Assembly: GCF_900142975.1 (NCBI RefSeq)
Contig: NZ_LT670848.1
Span: 2,976,001-3,040,000, forward strand
Direction of reading: 5' to 3'
DNA length: 64,000 nt
Origin: Salegentibacter salegens
GTDB lineage: Bacteria; Bacteroidota; Bacteroidia; Flavobacteriales; Flavobacteriaceae
This document shows, one piece after another, positions 35,381 to 44,726 of this stretch. Both the position numbers and the translations under genes were made by a program. Under the pieces are notes generated by a model, which was given only the letters and a program-made list of their open reading frames with translations, did not search any database and was not told where the DNA came from. Each line of letters begins with the position of its first letter. The stretch's first letter is position 1.

Positions 35381-36264
35381 TCGGCGGTGTTCGCATTGTT
35401 TTTATTTTTCGATCTTTTTTCTATCGTACCATTCATCTTGGTTTGATCATAAAGATAAACATCACGCTGAGGATAAGGAATAGTCATTCCTGCTTCTTCC
35501 AGTCGTATTTTTCCCTCTTCGATCATAAACCAGTGTAAATCCCAGAATTTACTGTTTTCAGCAAAGTATCTAACTGAAAAATTTACAGAATCGGCCCCAA
35601 GCTCAGCGACAATTATTTGTGGCGCAGGGTCTTTAAGAACATCTTCCTGCTCTTCCACAAGATCCCTAAGTACTTGCTTTGCCTTTTTTAAATCATCATC
35701 ATAAGAAATCCCAAAGCTTAAAGTTTCCCTTCTTGTACCATTGTAACTATAATTTATAATATTATCGTTACTCAAATCACCGTTAGGTATTATCGCTCGT
35801 TGATTCCCAAAAGTGTCTATTTTAGTATAAAACAAGTTGATTTCTACCACAGAACCAGAAATCCCCTGGACTTCTATCCAGTCGCCAACTTTAAAGGGTT
35901 TAAGAATAATTAGCAACACGCCACCTGCCAGGTTGGAAAGTGATCCCTGCATGGCAAGACCAATCGCTAAACCGGCAGCACCAATTGCGGCTACCAAAGT
36001 AGCACTTTGTACCCCAAGCTGTGTAATAACAAGCACAAAAAGTATGATGCGAAGTCCCCATCTAATCGCATTTAAGGTGAAAATTTCTAATGTTTTATCG
36101 TAATCTTTCTTTTTGAATAATTTATTTACATACTTAACAATTAAACCAATTACCCAAAGCCCAATAAAAAGAAGCGCAAGTGCTCCCAATAAAGTAGGTA
36201 AATAATCAATGAGTTTTTCTCCATATTCTCTTGCGATGGCGCCCCAATCGTTTAATTTATCCAT
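35377..36264 (-). CDS. Small-conductance mechanosensitive channel (MscS family)
   Basis: A 295-residue inner-membrane channel that opens under membrane tension to release solutes. There are three hydrophobic segments (about 22-42, 68-88 and 94-125). The pore-lining helix is Gly/Ala-rich (GAAGLAIGLAMQGSLSNLAGG), followed by the MscS beta domain (LKPFKVGDWIEVQGISGSVVEI) and a C-terminal alpha/beta domain. The length matches minimal MscS. No perfect promoter box is upstream; the best is TCAATTTG on the minus strand. It is convergent with tsaB, with overlapping stop codons. Confidence 0.93.
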   Translation of the reverse strand: MDKLNDWGAIAREYGEKLIDYLPTLLGALALLFIGLWVIGLIVKYVNKLFKKKDYDKTLEIFTLNAIRWGLRIILFVLVITQLGVQSATLVAAIGAAGLAIGLAMQGSLSNLAGGVLLIILKPFKVGDWIEVQGISGSVVEINLFYTKIDTFGNQRAIIPNGDLSNDNIINYSYNGTRRETLSFGISYDDDLKKAKQVLRDLVEEQEDVLKDPAPQIIVAELGADSVNFSVRYFAENSKFWDLHWFMIEEGKIRLEEAGMTIPYPQRDVYLYDQTKMNGTIEKRSKNKNNANTAD

Positions 36265-36337
36265 AGTATCAATTATTTTTAGAAAACAAATTGACTATTT
36301 TTTTTTAATTTATCGGAAAGTTTCCTGTTAATTTTTT

Positions 36338-38380
36338 TTAAAACTGTTTTATTTTTTCAACAGAATCTTCTACAGAATTTAGGGGTAGATCACATTTTCC
36401 GTCACTGCAGATATAAATTAAATCCTTACCTTCTTTAAACCTATTCTTTAAGAGTGAAATTTCTGAAACATTGGTACTACCAGCAAAAACAGTGTGTGGA
36501 AAGAATTGCTGTTGTAGTTCTTTCCTTATCGAAATAATTTTTTTTCCGGTAATGGCAACTTCATAAAAGGTTTCAGTATAATTGAGCATCAAATCAAGCC
36601 AGTTGGCGTAAGACTGCGGATAGGTCTTTATTTGTGGCGTAAGCGTTTTTAGCATTTTGGCTGCTAGATCGTAATATTTTTGGTTACCGGTTATTTTGGA
36701 AATCTTAAATAGATTTTTAGCCATTACCGAGTTTGAAGCCGGCATCACATTGTCGTTTAGTTCATAATTTCTGGTGATTAGCGCTTTATCTTTTGAGGAA
36801 GTGAAATAAAATAATCCGGTTTTTTTATCCTGAAAATCTTCAAGGCAAACCAAAATTAATTTCTCTGCAATTTCCAGCCATTTTTCTTCAAAAGTAGCTT
36901 CGTATAAATTCATAAAAGCTTCGGTGCAAAATACATAATCTTCCAGGTAGGCATTTATGGAGCTTTTTCCGTTTTTATAATTGTGCCAAAGCCGAAAATC
37001 TTTCTTGAATTGATGTTTTTGAAGAAATGCTGCATTTTTAAAAGCCTTTTCTAAGAATTCTGGCGCACCAAAAGCTTTATAAGCATCTACATAGCCATTT
37101 AGCATTAGTGCATTCCAGGAGGTTAAACTTTTATCATCCAGCCCCGGTTTTGTCCTGTTTTCACGCTCATTTTTTAATTTTTTTATCCAATGCTTTTTCT
37201 TTGATTGTAAATCTGAAAGGCTAAGATTAAATTCCTCTGCAATCGTGTCATCACTTTTAGACCGAATAAGCACATAATTATTCTCCTCCCATTTTCCGAA
37301 GGAATTGATGTTGTAATATGCTTCAAAAATTGAAAAATCTTCATGTAATAAATCTTGTAAATTGTCTTTTTTCCAAACATAATACGCGCCTTCGGTTTTA
37401 TTTCCAGTTTCATCTTCACTATCGGCATCCAAAGCCGAGTAAAACGCACCCGAAGCATCGCTGAGTTCTTCATTTACAAAATCAAGGGTTTTAAAAACCA
37501 CTTCTTTGTACCAGCTGTCTTTTGTGAATGCAAAGGCTTTGCTGTAAAGACTTACCAGTTGGGCATTGTCATAAAGCATTTTTTCAAAGTGAGGCACGTG
37601 CCAACGTTCATCTACCGAATAACGGGAAAATCCGCCGCCTATATGATCAAAAACGCCGCCGTAGGAGATTTTATTAAGACTGCGCAGGGAATGCTCTAGC
37701 AGTTCCTTATCTCTTTTTTGAACGGCATACCTTAATAAAAATCCCTGGTTCACCGGAAGCATAAATTTAGGCGCACCCTGCGAACCCCCGTTTTTCCTGT
37801 CTAATCCTTTTTTCCATTTTTCAAGGATTTCATGTAAAAAATCAGTGGTGAAGGGAGTTTCGTCTTCAGGAGTGTCAATGAGCTGCAATTGCTGAAGTCC
37901 TTCTTCAAGCCTTGAGGCGTATTCTTTCATATCGCCTGGCTTGGTTTGATAAAGCCCCGAAAGTTTTTTTAAAGCGTCCTTCCATTGTTCTTTTCTAAAA
38001 TAGGTGCCTCCCCAAACCGGCCGGCCATCGGGTAGGGCAACAATATTCATAGGCCAACCGCCGGCGCCGGTCATTACCTGCACCGCGTTCATATAAACCT
38101 GGTCTATATCTGGACGTTCTTCCCTATCTACCTTAATATTTATAAAGTGCTCGTTCATAATTTCGGCTACGTTTTCATCTTCAAAACTTTCGTGCTCCAT
38201 CACGTGGCACCAGTGGCAGGCAGAATAGCCAACGCTAATAAGTAGAAGTTTATCTTCTTCGCGAGCTTTTTTTAAAGTTTGGGAATTCCAGGCCTTCCAG
38301 TTTACGGGATTATGTGCGTGTTGTAAAAGGTAAGGGCTAGTCTCATTAATAAGGCTATTGGTAAATTTTGCTGCTGACAT
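36338..38380 (-). CDS. Thioredoxin domain-containing protein, DUF255 (YyaL/SSP411 family)
   Basis: A 680-residue cytosolic protein. The N-terminal DUF255 domain (about 5-165) has a thioredoxin fold with CxxC in [15 protein letters not shown] (near residue 55), and the invariant opening NRL-like segment reads [18 protein letters not shown]. The rest is the alpha/alpha-barrel part of the family, similar to the six-hairpin glycosidase fold, with [20 protein letters not shown] and [15 protein letters not shown]. The length is typical. The family is universal but its biochemical role is not established, so no enzyme name is given. Confidence 0.93.
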   Translation of the reverse strand: MSAAKFTNSLINETSPYLLQHAHNPVNWKAWNSQTLKKAREEDKLLLISVGYSACHWCHVMEHESFEDENVAEIMNEHFINIKVDREERPDIDQVYMNAVQVMTGAGGWPMNIVALPDGRPVWGGTYFRKEQWKDALKKLSGLYQTKPGDMKEYASRLEEGLQQLQLIDTPEDETPFTTDFLHEILEKWKKGLDRKNGGSQGAPKFMLPVNQGFLLRYAVQKRDKELLEHSLRSLNKISYGGVFDHIGGGFSRYSVDERWHVPHFEKMLYDNAQLVSLYSKAFAFTKDSWYKEVVFKTLDFVNEELSDASGAFYSALDADSEDETGNKTEGAYYVWKKDNLQDLLHEDFSIFEAYYNINSFGKWEENNYVLIRSKSDDTIAEEFNLSLSDLQSKKKHWIKKLKNERENRTKPGLDDKSLTSWNALMLNGYVDAYKAFGAPEFLEKAFKNAAFLQKHQFKKDFRLWHNYKNGKSSINAYLEDYVFCTEAFMNLYEATFEEKWLEIAEKLILVCLEDFQDKKTGLFYFTSSKDKALITRNYELNDNVMPASNSVMAKNLFKISKITGNQKYYDLAAKMLKTLTPQIKTYPQSYANWLDLMLNYTETFYEVAITGKKIISIRKELQQQFFPHTVFAGSTNVSEISLLKNRFKEGKDLIYICSDGKCDLPLNSVEDSVEKIKQF

Positions 38381-38435
38381 CTTGGTGTTTTTAAACTAAA
38401 AAGAGATTGTATGAAAAGTTCTTAAGATCGTCCTC

Positions 38436-38457
38436 CTGTCCCGACGCTTCGGGACAG
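38436..38457. repeat. REP-like palindrome
   Basis: Perfect 9-bp arms CTGTCCCGA (38436-38444) and TCGGGACAG (38449-38457) with loop CGCT. No T-run follows on either strand, so it is not a canonical terminator. Palindromes built on TCCCGA/TCGGGA are, as I recall, frequent between genes in flavobacteria. A single copy was noticed in this window. Confidence 0.6.
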
Positions 38458-38511
38458 CTTGATGAAACTATACTTTTCAAACAACCTCTTGTAAATTATT
38501 AGCATTAAATG

Positions 38512-38712
38512 CTAACTAATTTCAAAAGAGATTTTTACATTAACCCTAAATTCGGTAATGTTTTCTCCATTCACAAGTGCGCTTTGTTCTTTAACATAAA
38601 CTGATTTTATATTTTTTACAGTTTTCGCGGCGTGTTTCACTGCTTTTTTTGTAGCATCTTCCCAGCTTTCGGTAGAATTCGCCAAAATCTCAATTACTTT
38701 TACAATAGACAT
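38512..38712 (-). CDS. Dodecin
   Basis: A 66-residue dodecin, a small protein that assembles into a hollow dodecamer and stores or buffers flavins. The typical sequence order is present: KVIEILANSTESWEDATKKAVKHA (strand, then helix carrying the flavin-stacking Trp), TVKNIKSVYVKEQSALV, and FRVNVKISFEIS. It stands alone, facing away from the phosphate transporter gene, with a small hairpin repeat downstream. Confidence 0.93.
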   Translation of the reverse strand: MSIVKVIEILANSTESWEDATKKAVKHAAKTVKNIKSVYVKEQSALVNGENITEFRVNVKISFEIS

Positions 38713-39013
38713 AATAGATTGGTTTTTATTGTGTTACAATTAAATTAAGTCTAAAAATACCAAAAATCCCTTCGGAAATAGGCTGTGATTTAAAAGTAGG
38801 GGATTTCACTAGTTAACAATCTGGGAGTTTCGTCAATTATTCAGTCGAGACAAGTCGGCTTAATTGATTTGATTTTTTTAAATTCAATAAGCGATAGAAC
38901 AGGAAATTTATGCACTAGATAGCTGCGATTTAATTAAAGTTTTAATAACCTTTAAAAAGGCTTTATTAGGAAAAATTCTCTGAATTTTGCCGGTTAAAGG
39001 TTTCTATTTTTAT
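38713..39013. other. Intergenic region between dodecin and the phosphate transporter
   Basis: About 300 bases without a gene, between divergent dodecin and PiT genes, so both promoters should lie here. No perfect TAnnTTTG box was found on the plus strand; GAATTTTG (38982-38989) is the nearest and lies 24 bases before the PiT ATG. On the minus strand TATTTTTA near 38750 is a possible dodecin box. A weak inverted repeat, TCAATTA (38833-38839) with TAATTGA (38861-38867), and the short palindrome CCTTTAAAAAGG near 38950 are visible. No RNA gene recognised. Confidence 0.5.
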
Positions 39014-41266
39014 ATGCAGGATGTTTACCTAATTATTCTGGTACTCTTATTTATTCTGGCCATTACAGATTTGGTGGTTGGGGTGAGTAACGATGCCATT
39101 AATTTCCTGAATTCTGCTGTTGGTTCCAAAGCAGTTTCTCTGCGTTCTATCTTAATTATTGCGAGCCTTGGAGTTGCGGTAGGCGCCATATTTTCCAGCG
39201 GATTGATGGAAGTAGCCCGAAAAGGAATTTTTCTTCCGCAGGAATTTTACTTCGAAGAGATCATGATTATATTCCTGGCGGTAATGCTAACTGATGTTTT
39301 GTTGCTGGATTTCTTTAATTCCATGGGGTTGCCTACTTCTACTACTGTGTCTATTATGTTTGAATTACTGGGCGCAGCGGTAAGTATTTCCCTAATCAAG
39401 ATTTTTAATACTACGAATGATATTTCGCATCTGGCCAATTTTATAAATGTTGAGAAGGCTTCTGAAGTTATTTTTGGCATCTTGCTGGCCATTGGCATTG
39501 CTTTTATAGCGGGCGCGGTGGTCCAGTATTTTTCGCGCCTGGTGCTTTCTTTTAAGTATGAAAAAAGGCTGAAGTATACCGGAGCTATTTTTGGCGGGGT
39601 TTCCCTTGCCGCAATCTTCTATTTTATACTTATTAACGGCCTGAAAAGTATGGCTTTTGTATCTAATCATTTTGTAGAAAATGTAAATGATAACCGCATA
39701 CAAATCATTATTTTTAGCCTCCTTGGTTTTACCATTCTCTCTAAGGTTTTAATAAGTTTTTTTAAGGTTAATATTCTTAAAATTATTGTTATTGTAGGTA
39801 CGTTTGCGCTGGCTCTCGCCTTTGCAGGAAACGATTTGGTGAACTTTATTGGGGTGCCTATTGCCGCCTGGCAATCTTACGAGATTTGGAGTGCTTCTGG
39901 AGTGGCGGCTTCTGAATTATTAATGAGCGATCTCGCCGGAAGTGTTCCCACACCCGAAATTATATTGATTTTTGCTGGAGGTGTTATGGTGCTTACCATT
40001 TGGTTTTCAGGAAAAGCTCAGGCTGTTGTTGATACCGGCGTAAAATTATCCAGGCAAAATGAAGGTTCAGAACGTTTTGGAGCTACCTATTTATCCCGAA
40101 CCATAGTTAGATATTCAATTATTTTTGGTGCGGCGGTTTCAGATGTTATTCCTAAAAACTTTAGAAAAAAAATAAATAGCCAATTTGAAACTCCTAATAC
40201 AAAAACTTCGGGAAGGGAAATTGCACCACCGGCATTCGATTTGGTGAGGGCTTCTGTGAATTTGGTAGTGGCCAGTATTTTAATTTCCATGGGAACTAAT
40301 TTACAATTGCCTCTTTCTACTACCTACGTGACATTTATGGTGGCTATGGGTACGTCTTTGGCCGATAGGGCCTGGAACCAGGAAAGCGCTGTTTACAGGG
40401 TGGCCGGTGTTCTTAATGTTATTGGCGGCTGGTTCGTTACCGCTTTCGTAGCTTTTTTAGGCGCGGCAGTTTTTGCAGCGATAATCTATTTTGGAGGGCT
40501 AATCGCTATCGCTATCCTCGTTTGTATTACTGCCTTTTTTATTGTTAGAAACACGCTTTCACACGCTAAAAAAGCTAAGGCCGGTAAGCGCCAGAAAAGA
40601 TACAAACGCACCGATATTATCACCATAAATGAAATTACTGTCGAGAGTTCGGTAAATATCTCGCAGGTGATTTCGGGGATTAGAAAGCGTTATACCAAAA
40701 CCGTAGATAACCTGGGTTACCACGATCTTGGGAAACTAAAAAAGAACAATAAAAAGGTGGGTGAGCTTGAGAAAGAAATAGACGACCTAAAAGGAAATAT
40801 CTATTACTTTATAAAGTCGCTAGATGAAGATTCAGTAGCAGCGAGTCGTTTTTATATTCATTTGCTGGATTATTTGCAGGAAATGGTAAATTCTACCCGA
40901 TACATCACCAGGAACTCTTTTGAGCACGTTAATAACAATCATAAGAATCTGAAATTTAATCAAATTAGGGATCTGAAAAAGATTGATAAGAAACTGCAGG
41001 AATTATTTGAAGAGATAAAATACACTTTTGATGAGCACGACTTTGAGCGTCTAGACGATATTCTTGCTGAAAAGCAGCAATTGCTTGATATGGTTTCAGA
41101 AATGATAGAGAAACAAATTAAACGCATAAGGACTTCAGAAAGCAGTCCTAAAAACACCAAACTTTACTTTGGGCTTCTACTGGAATCTAAAGACCTTATT
41201 TCCTCTACGCTTAATCTAATTCAGTTATTCCGTGAATTTTATGTGGAAGCTAAAACCACGCTTTAG
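39014..41266 (+). CDS. Inorganic phosphate transporter (PiT family) with PhoU-like C-terminal domain
   Basis: A 750-residue membrane protein that probably imports phosphate with a cation. Both inverted PHO4 halves are present: the N-terminal signature VGVSNDAINFLNSAVGSKA and the later NDLVNFIGVPIAA, with about ten to twelve hydrophobic segments up to about residue 520. A soluble helical region of about 220 residues follows and resembles PhoU, a regulator of phosphate transport, fused in cis. This is longer than bacterial PitA (about 500 residues). The ATG at 39014 is preferred over a TTG at 38987. It is convergent with the Nfu gene, 12 bases between stops. Confidence 0.9.
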   Translation: MQDVYLIILVLLFILAITDLVVGVSNDAINFLNSAVGSKAVSLRSILIIASLGVAVGAIFSSGLMEVARKGIFLPQEFYFEEIMIIFLAVMLTDVLLLDFFNSMGLPTSTTVSIMFELLGAAVSISLIKIFNTTNDISHLANFINVEKASEVIFGILLAIGIAFIAGAVVQYFSRLVLSFKYEKRLKYTGAIFGGVSLAAIFYFILINGLKSMAFVSNHFVENVNDNRIQIIIFSLLGFTILSKVLISFFKVNILKIIVIVGTFALALAFAGNDLVNFIGVPIAAWQSYEIWSASGVAASELLMSDLAGSVPTPEIILIFAGGVMVLTIWFSGKAQAVVDTGVKLSRQNEGSERFGATYLSRTIVRYSIIFGAAVSDVIPKNFRKKINSQFETPNTKTSGREIAPPAFDLVRASVNLVVASILISMGTNLQLPLSTTYVTFMVAMGTSLADRAWNQESAVYRVAGVLNVIGGWFVTAFVAFLGAAVFAAIIYFGGLIAIAILVCITAFFIVRNTLSHAKKAKAGKRQKRYKRTDIITINEITVESSVNISQVISGIRKRYTKTVDNLGYHDLGKLKKNNKKVGELEKEIDDLKGNIYYFIKSLDEDSVAASRFYIHLLDYLQEMVNSTRYITRNSFEHVNNNHKNLKFNQIRDLKKIDKKLQELFEEIKYTFDEHDFERLDDILAEKQQLLDMVSEMIEKQIKRIRTSESSPKNTKLYFGLLLESKDLISSTLNLIQLFREFYVEAKTTL

Positions 41267-41278
41267 CAGTTTTAAGAT

Positions 41279-42202
41279 TTATCCGTTTACTGCTTCAACG
41301 TAGTCTACTTTTCCCCGAAGCATATCCCTTAACATCGTTTCAATTCCGCTTTTAAGCGTCATTGTAGAAGAAGGGCAACCGCTGCAAGCTCCCTGGAGGA
41401 TCACTTTTACGGTTTTGTTTTCAGAATTATAGGAATCAAAAACAATATTTCCCCCGTCGCTGGCAACAGCGGGTTTAATGTATTCATCCAGAATGGCGAT
41501 TACCTGTTTTGAAGTGTCGTCCAGGTCTTTAATTTCCTGACTTACCTCGGGATTAGCAGGGTGGTTCGCTGATTCAGTTTGTTGGGGTACCGAAGCTTCT
41601 GCTTTTAGAACCTCCTTCCCGTCTTGCAGGTAATTGGTAATAAATTCCCTTAGTTCTATGGTAATTTCTTCCCATTGGGCCACATCATACTTGTGAATAG
41701 AAACATAATTTGAATCTATAAAAACGGCTTTTACAAAAGGGAAATGAAAGAGCTGTTGCGCGAGCGGCGCATCTTTAGCTTCATCTATATTTTTAAATTC
41801 GGCAGTTTTTAAAACCAGCTTTTTATTGGCGACAAACTTCATTACTCCCGGGTTTGGAGTGCTTTCAGCATAAACCGTAACCGGAACATTTTTTGGTATA
41901 TCGGCGTCTTCCTTAATTACTATGCCGTCTTTGTTCAAAAACTCCTCTATTTGAGCGGCAACTTCTTCCTGCACCTCATCCCACTCCACGATATCATATT
42001 TTTCTATCGCGATGAAATTTTGGGCGATATAAATCGTTTTTACAAAGGGCAAATAAAATAACTGCTGGGCCAACGGAGATTTAGCCGCTTCATCTATATT
42101 ATTAAATTCGTAATTTTCGTGCCGGGTAAGAAATTTGTTGGTTTCAAATTTTATGATTCCCGGTTTATTTGTGGCTTGTATATTTATGGTGAAATTGCTC
42201 AT
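41279..42202 (-). CDS. Nfu-type iron-sulfur cluster carrier with two N-terminal domains
   Basis: A 307-residue protein with two copies of the Nfu N-terminal domain (about 10-90 and 115-195) followed by a NifU C-terminal domain (about 225-305) whose CSGC motif in GACSGCPSSTM binds a 4Fe-4S cluster between two subunits. The two N-terminal copies align clearly (SPLAQQLFYLPFVK and APLAQQLFHFPFVK), showing an internal duplication. Nfu proteins deliver clusters to apo-enzymes. A -7 box lies 13 bases upstream. The gene is divergent from porP/sprF. Confidence 0.92.
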   Translation of the reverse strand: MSNFTINIQATNKPGIIKFETNKFLTRHENYEFNNIDEAAKSPLAQQLFYLPFVKTIYIAQNFIAIEKYDIVEWDEVQEEVAAQIEEFLNKDGIVIKEDADIPKNVPVTVYAESTPNPGVMKFVANKKLVLKTAEFKNIDEAKDAPLAQQLFHFPFVKAVFIDSNYVSIHKYDVAQWEEITIELREFITNYLQDGKEVLKAEASVPQQTESANHPANPEVSQEIKDLDDTSKQVIAILDEYIKPAVASDGGNIVFDSYNSENKTVKVILQGACSGCPSSTMTLKSGIETMLRDMLRGKVDYVEAVNG

Positions 42203-42215
42203 ATCAATTTTTTTG

Positions 42216-42223
42216 CAAAAGTA
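42216..42223 (-). promoter_or_regulatory. -7 box (TACTTTTG) for the Nfu gene
   Basis: A perfect TAnnTTTG match on the minus strand 13 bases before the ATG, giving a very short leader. On the plus strand TATCTTTA (about 42247-42254) is a one-mismatch box for the divergent porP/sprF gene. Confidence 0.5.
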
Positions 42224-42262
42224 CTAAAGAAAACTTAGTTAATCTATATCTTTACTTTTCTT

Positions 42263-43309
42263 ATGGGGATTAGAATTTTATTTATCAAGTGTTTTAAAGC
42301 TAGGCAAATTTCGCAGGCTGTAAAATGTATTTTTATAATATTTTTTGGTTTCTTATCGGGAGCTTCAGCAAAAGCTCAGGAAGTAATCCCTATTTATTCA
42401 GATTACCTAACCGATAACCTTTTTCTTATTCATCCCTCAATGGCCGGTGCGGCGAACAGGAACCAAATAAGACTTACCGCCAGGCAGCAATGGTTTGACG
42501 TAGATAATGCACCCAGCTTACAAACACTGGCAGTAAATGGTAGGCTAGGCGACAAACTTGGTGTTGGAGGTATTGTTTTTAACGACAAAAACGGGAATTT
42601 TTCTAAGATTGGTACCTATGGGACAGTTGCTTATCATTTACTTTTTTCCAGAAGTGAATTAGACCTGAATCAACTTTCTTTTGGAATAAGTGCGGGGATT
42701 GTTCAACACAGGTTAGATCAAAGTGGTTTTACAGAATTTGATCCTAATGTAAACGCAAGTAATGAATCAGACTTTTTTGGAAATATGGATATTGGGATGT
42801 CTTATTACTACCTGGATTTTTATGCCCATTTGGCGGCAAAAAACATTATCTCGATAAAACGGGAGCTATTCTATTCTGATGCTGTGCCCAGCAATCAACG
42901 AAAATATTTATTCTCTACAGGTTATGTTTTTGATAATAACAACGAATGGAGTTATGAGCCCTCTATTTTATATCAACTTAGGGAAGCAACCAACGAGATG
43001 AATATTGATTTAAATATGAAGGTTTATCGAAATGTAGATTTTGGTCAGGTATGGGGCGGACTTTCTTATCGGAACAGTTTTGAAGGTACCGAATATACTA
43101 CTGAAGGCAACGAAGTTGAAAGTCAGCAGCTGCGCTATATTACTCCTTTTGTTGGTTTAGACTACAAGAATTTTATGTTTGGTTATACTTTTAGTTACCA
43201 GTTTAACTCTGTGGTTTTGAGTAATAACGGTTTTCATCAAATCACTATTGGATACGATTTTGGAAAGAGCAGAGGGCGTTGGGATTGTAAATGCCCGGCC
43301 ATTAATTAG
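42263..43309 (+). CDS. PorP/SprF family type IX secretion membrane protein
   Basis: A 348-residue outer-membrane beta-barrel of the PorP/SprF family. The signal peptide is long (about 1-38, with a basic start and ending AKAQ). The mature start IYSDYLTDNLFLIHPSMAGAANRNQI is typical of the family, and the last strands end FHQITIGYDFG. SprF-type proteins help export SprB-like adhesins, and each is often paired with its own substrate. No large adhesin gene is adjacent, so this copy is an orphan. The stop codon overlaps the murI stop on the other strand by four bases. Confidence 0.9.
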   Translation: MGIRILFIKCFKARQISQAVKCIFIIFFGFLSGASAKAQEVIPIYSDYLTDNLFLIHPSMAGAANRNQIRLTARQQWFDVDNAPSLQTLAVNGRLGDKLGVGGIVFNDKNGNFSKIGTYGTVAYHLLFSRSELDLNQLSFGISAGIVQHRLDQSGFTEFDPNVNASNESDFFGNMDIGMSYYYLDFYAHLAAKNIISIKRELFYSDAVPSNQRKYLFSTGYVFDNNNEWSYEPSILYQLREATNEMNIDLNMKVYRNVDFGQVWGGLSYRNSFEGTEYTTEGNEVESQQLRYITPFVGLDYKNFMFGYTFSYQFNSVVLSNNGFHQITIGYDFGKSRGRWDCKCPAIN

Positions 43310-44103
43310 AAATCCAGGTAAGAAACTTGATAAGCATTTTGAACAGCTTCGGTTAAATTCTCCAGAACTTTTGGATTTGTATTGCTAAAAAACTCGGGGA
43401 TAGGCGTTTGTAGTGGTGCTTCCTTCAGCAATAAATTATTCTCATTTAGAATAGATTTGGTTTGCCTGGCCACCGCTTCCCCAGAATCTATAATCACCAC
43501 TTCTTTTGGTAATAATTCTTTCAAAATAGGAATAAGGTATGGATAGTGGCTGCAGCCCAGCACGAGGTAATCTATTTTATTTACTAAAAACGGTTCCAGG
43601 AGTTTAAGTAAGTGGCTTCTCATTTGCGGGGAATCTAATTCTCCTGCTTCAATAAGTTCTACCAGGCCCCTACCTTCAACTTCAACTACATTGATGTTTC
43701 TTGCATAAAAATCTGAAGTTTGGGAAAAAAGCGTGCTGGTTAAAGTTCCTCGTGTGGCAAGTATTCCTATGGTTTTTGATTTAGAATTTAAAGCAGCCGG
43801 TTTAATTGCGGGTTCAATCCCAATAAAAGGGATGGCATACTCGTTACGTAGATCTTTAATTGCATTTGTGGTAGCAGTATTACAGGCAACCACAATAATT
43901 TTGGCGCCCATATCCAGTAACTTTTCCGTGTTTTTTCGACTTAAATTTTTAATTTCTTCAACAGGTTTTTCACCGTAGGGAGCATTTTTACTATCGGCGA
44001 GATAGATTGTTTTTTCGTTTGGAAGGAGCTCGTGAATTTCTCTCCAAATAGAAGTTCCACCTACACCAGAATCAAAAATACCTATGGGTTGCAAATTACT
44101 CAT
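43306..44103 (-). CDS. murI: Glutamate racemase
   Basis: MurI makes D-glutamate for peptidoglycan. The 265-residue protein shows the opening IGIFDSGVGGTSI with the catalytic acid Asp11, the first catalytic Cys74 in VACNTATTNA, and the second Cys184 with His186 in LGCSHYPYL. Length and motifs are canonical. It is the last gene of the minus-strand envelope cluster, but a terminator separates it from ompH and a -7 box lies 5 bases before its ATG, so it may be transcribed on its own from a nearly leaderless start. Confidence 0.96.
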   Translation of the reverse strand: MSNLQPIGIFDSGVGGTSIWREIHELLPNEKTIYLADSKNAPYGEKPVEEIKNLSRKNTEKLLDMGAKIIVVACNTATTNAIKDLRNEYAIPFIGIEPAIKPAALNSKSKTIGILATRGTLTSTLFSQTSDFYARNINVVEVEGRGLVELIEAGELDSPQMRSHLLKLLEPFLVNKIDYLVLGCSHYPYLIPILKELLPKEVVIIDSGEAVARQTKSILNENNLLLKEAPLQTPIPEFFSNTNPKVLENLTEAVQNAYQVSYLDF

Positions 44104-44105
44104 TG

Positions 44106-44146
44106 ATACAAAAATAAAAACTGCGCCTGGAAAGGGCGCAGTTTTT
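44106..44146 (-). terminator. Bidirectional-looking terminator between ompH and murI
   Basis: Read on the minus strand, AAAAACTGCGCC pairs with GGCGCAGTTTTT (12 bp, arms at 44135-44146 and 44116-44127) with a 7-base loop, followed by ATTTTTG. The plus strand also has T after its stem. It should end the bamA-ompH transcript. Confidence 0.85.
44109..44116 (-). promoter_or_regulatory. -7 box (TATTTTTG) for murI, inside the terminator tail
   Basis: A perfect TAnnTTTG match on the minus strand formed by the terminator T-tract. Only 5 bases separate it from the murI ATG, so transcription would start at or next to the start codon. Confidence 0.45.
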
Positions 44147-44173
44147 AATCTTTATTTATGTATTGGGTGAATA

Positions 44174-44683
44174 TTACATTCCCAATTCAGCTTTTACATC
44201 AGTCATAAGATCTTTGCCATCGGCAAGAATTACTCCTGTTCCTGTAGTAGAGTCAAGTACATAATCAAATCCTTGTTCTCTGGCTACTTTTTGGATAGCT
44301 TCACGAGCTTTCTCAATTACCGGTCTAATTAGATCGTTTTCTTTCTTTTGAAGTTCCTGACGAGCTCTCTGGCTGTGCTCCTGGATTCTTCTTTCAGTTG
44401 CCTGAAGTTCACTTGCTCTTTTTGCATTTTCTTCTTCTGTTACTGTTTCAGCTTCAGATTGGTAACGTTGCATAGTGTTTTGAGCTTCAGTAAGCATGTC
44501 TTTAATCTCGGCATCATAAGTTTTCTCTAACTTTTCAAGTTGAGACATCGCATCTTTATAAGCAGGCATAGTTTCTACCAGCTCCTGGGTTGCAATGTGT
44601 GCAACTTTGCTTTGTGCGTTTGTAAATGCAGTAGCTCCTATGGTTAATGCAAGGGCTATAAAAAGTGTTCTGAATTGTTTCAT
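44174..44683 (-). CDS. OmpH/Skp family periplasmic chaperone (short)
   Basis: A 169-residue Skp-like chaperone that holds unfolded outer-membrane proteins in the periplasm. The signal peptide is about 1-23 (ending TNAQS). The mature protein has the Skp pattern: strand VAHIATQELVETMPAYKDA, two long charged helices (about 45-125) forming the tentacle, and the closing strands YVLDSTTGTGVILADGKDLM. It lies 43 bases downstream of a longer paralogue and just after bamA, the usual arrangement, so the substrate receiver and chaperones are made together. Confidence 0.93.
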   Translation of the reverse strand: MKQFRTLFIALALTIGATAFTNAQSKVAHIATQELVETMPAYKDAMSQLEKLEKTYDAEIKDMLTEAQNTMQRYQSEAETVTEEENAKRASELQATERRIQEHSQRARQELQKKENDLIRPVIEKAREAIQKVAREQGFDYVLDSTTGTGVILADGKDLMTDVKAELGM

Positions 44684-44726
44684 TTTAATTGATATTAATT
44701 GTTTAAGTATTAAGGTTTAAAATTAT

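Noticed and set aside
38436..38457. Palindrome as a terminator for dodecin
   Set aside because: There is no T-run after the stem on either strand.
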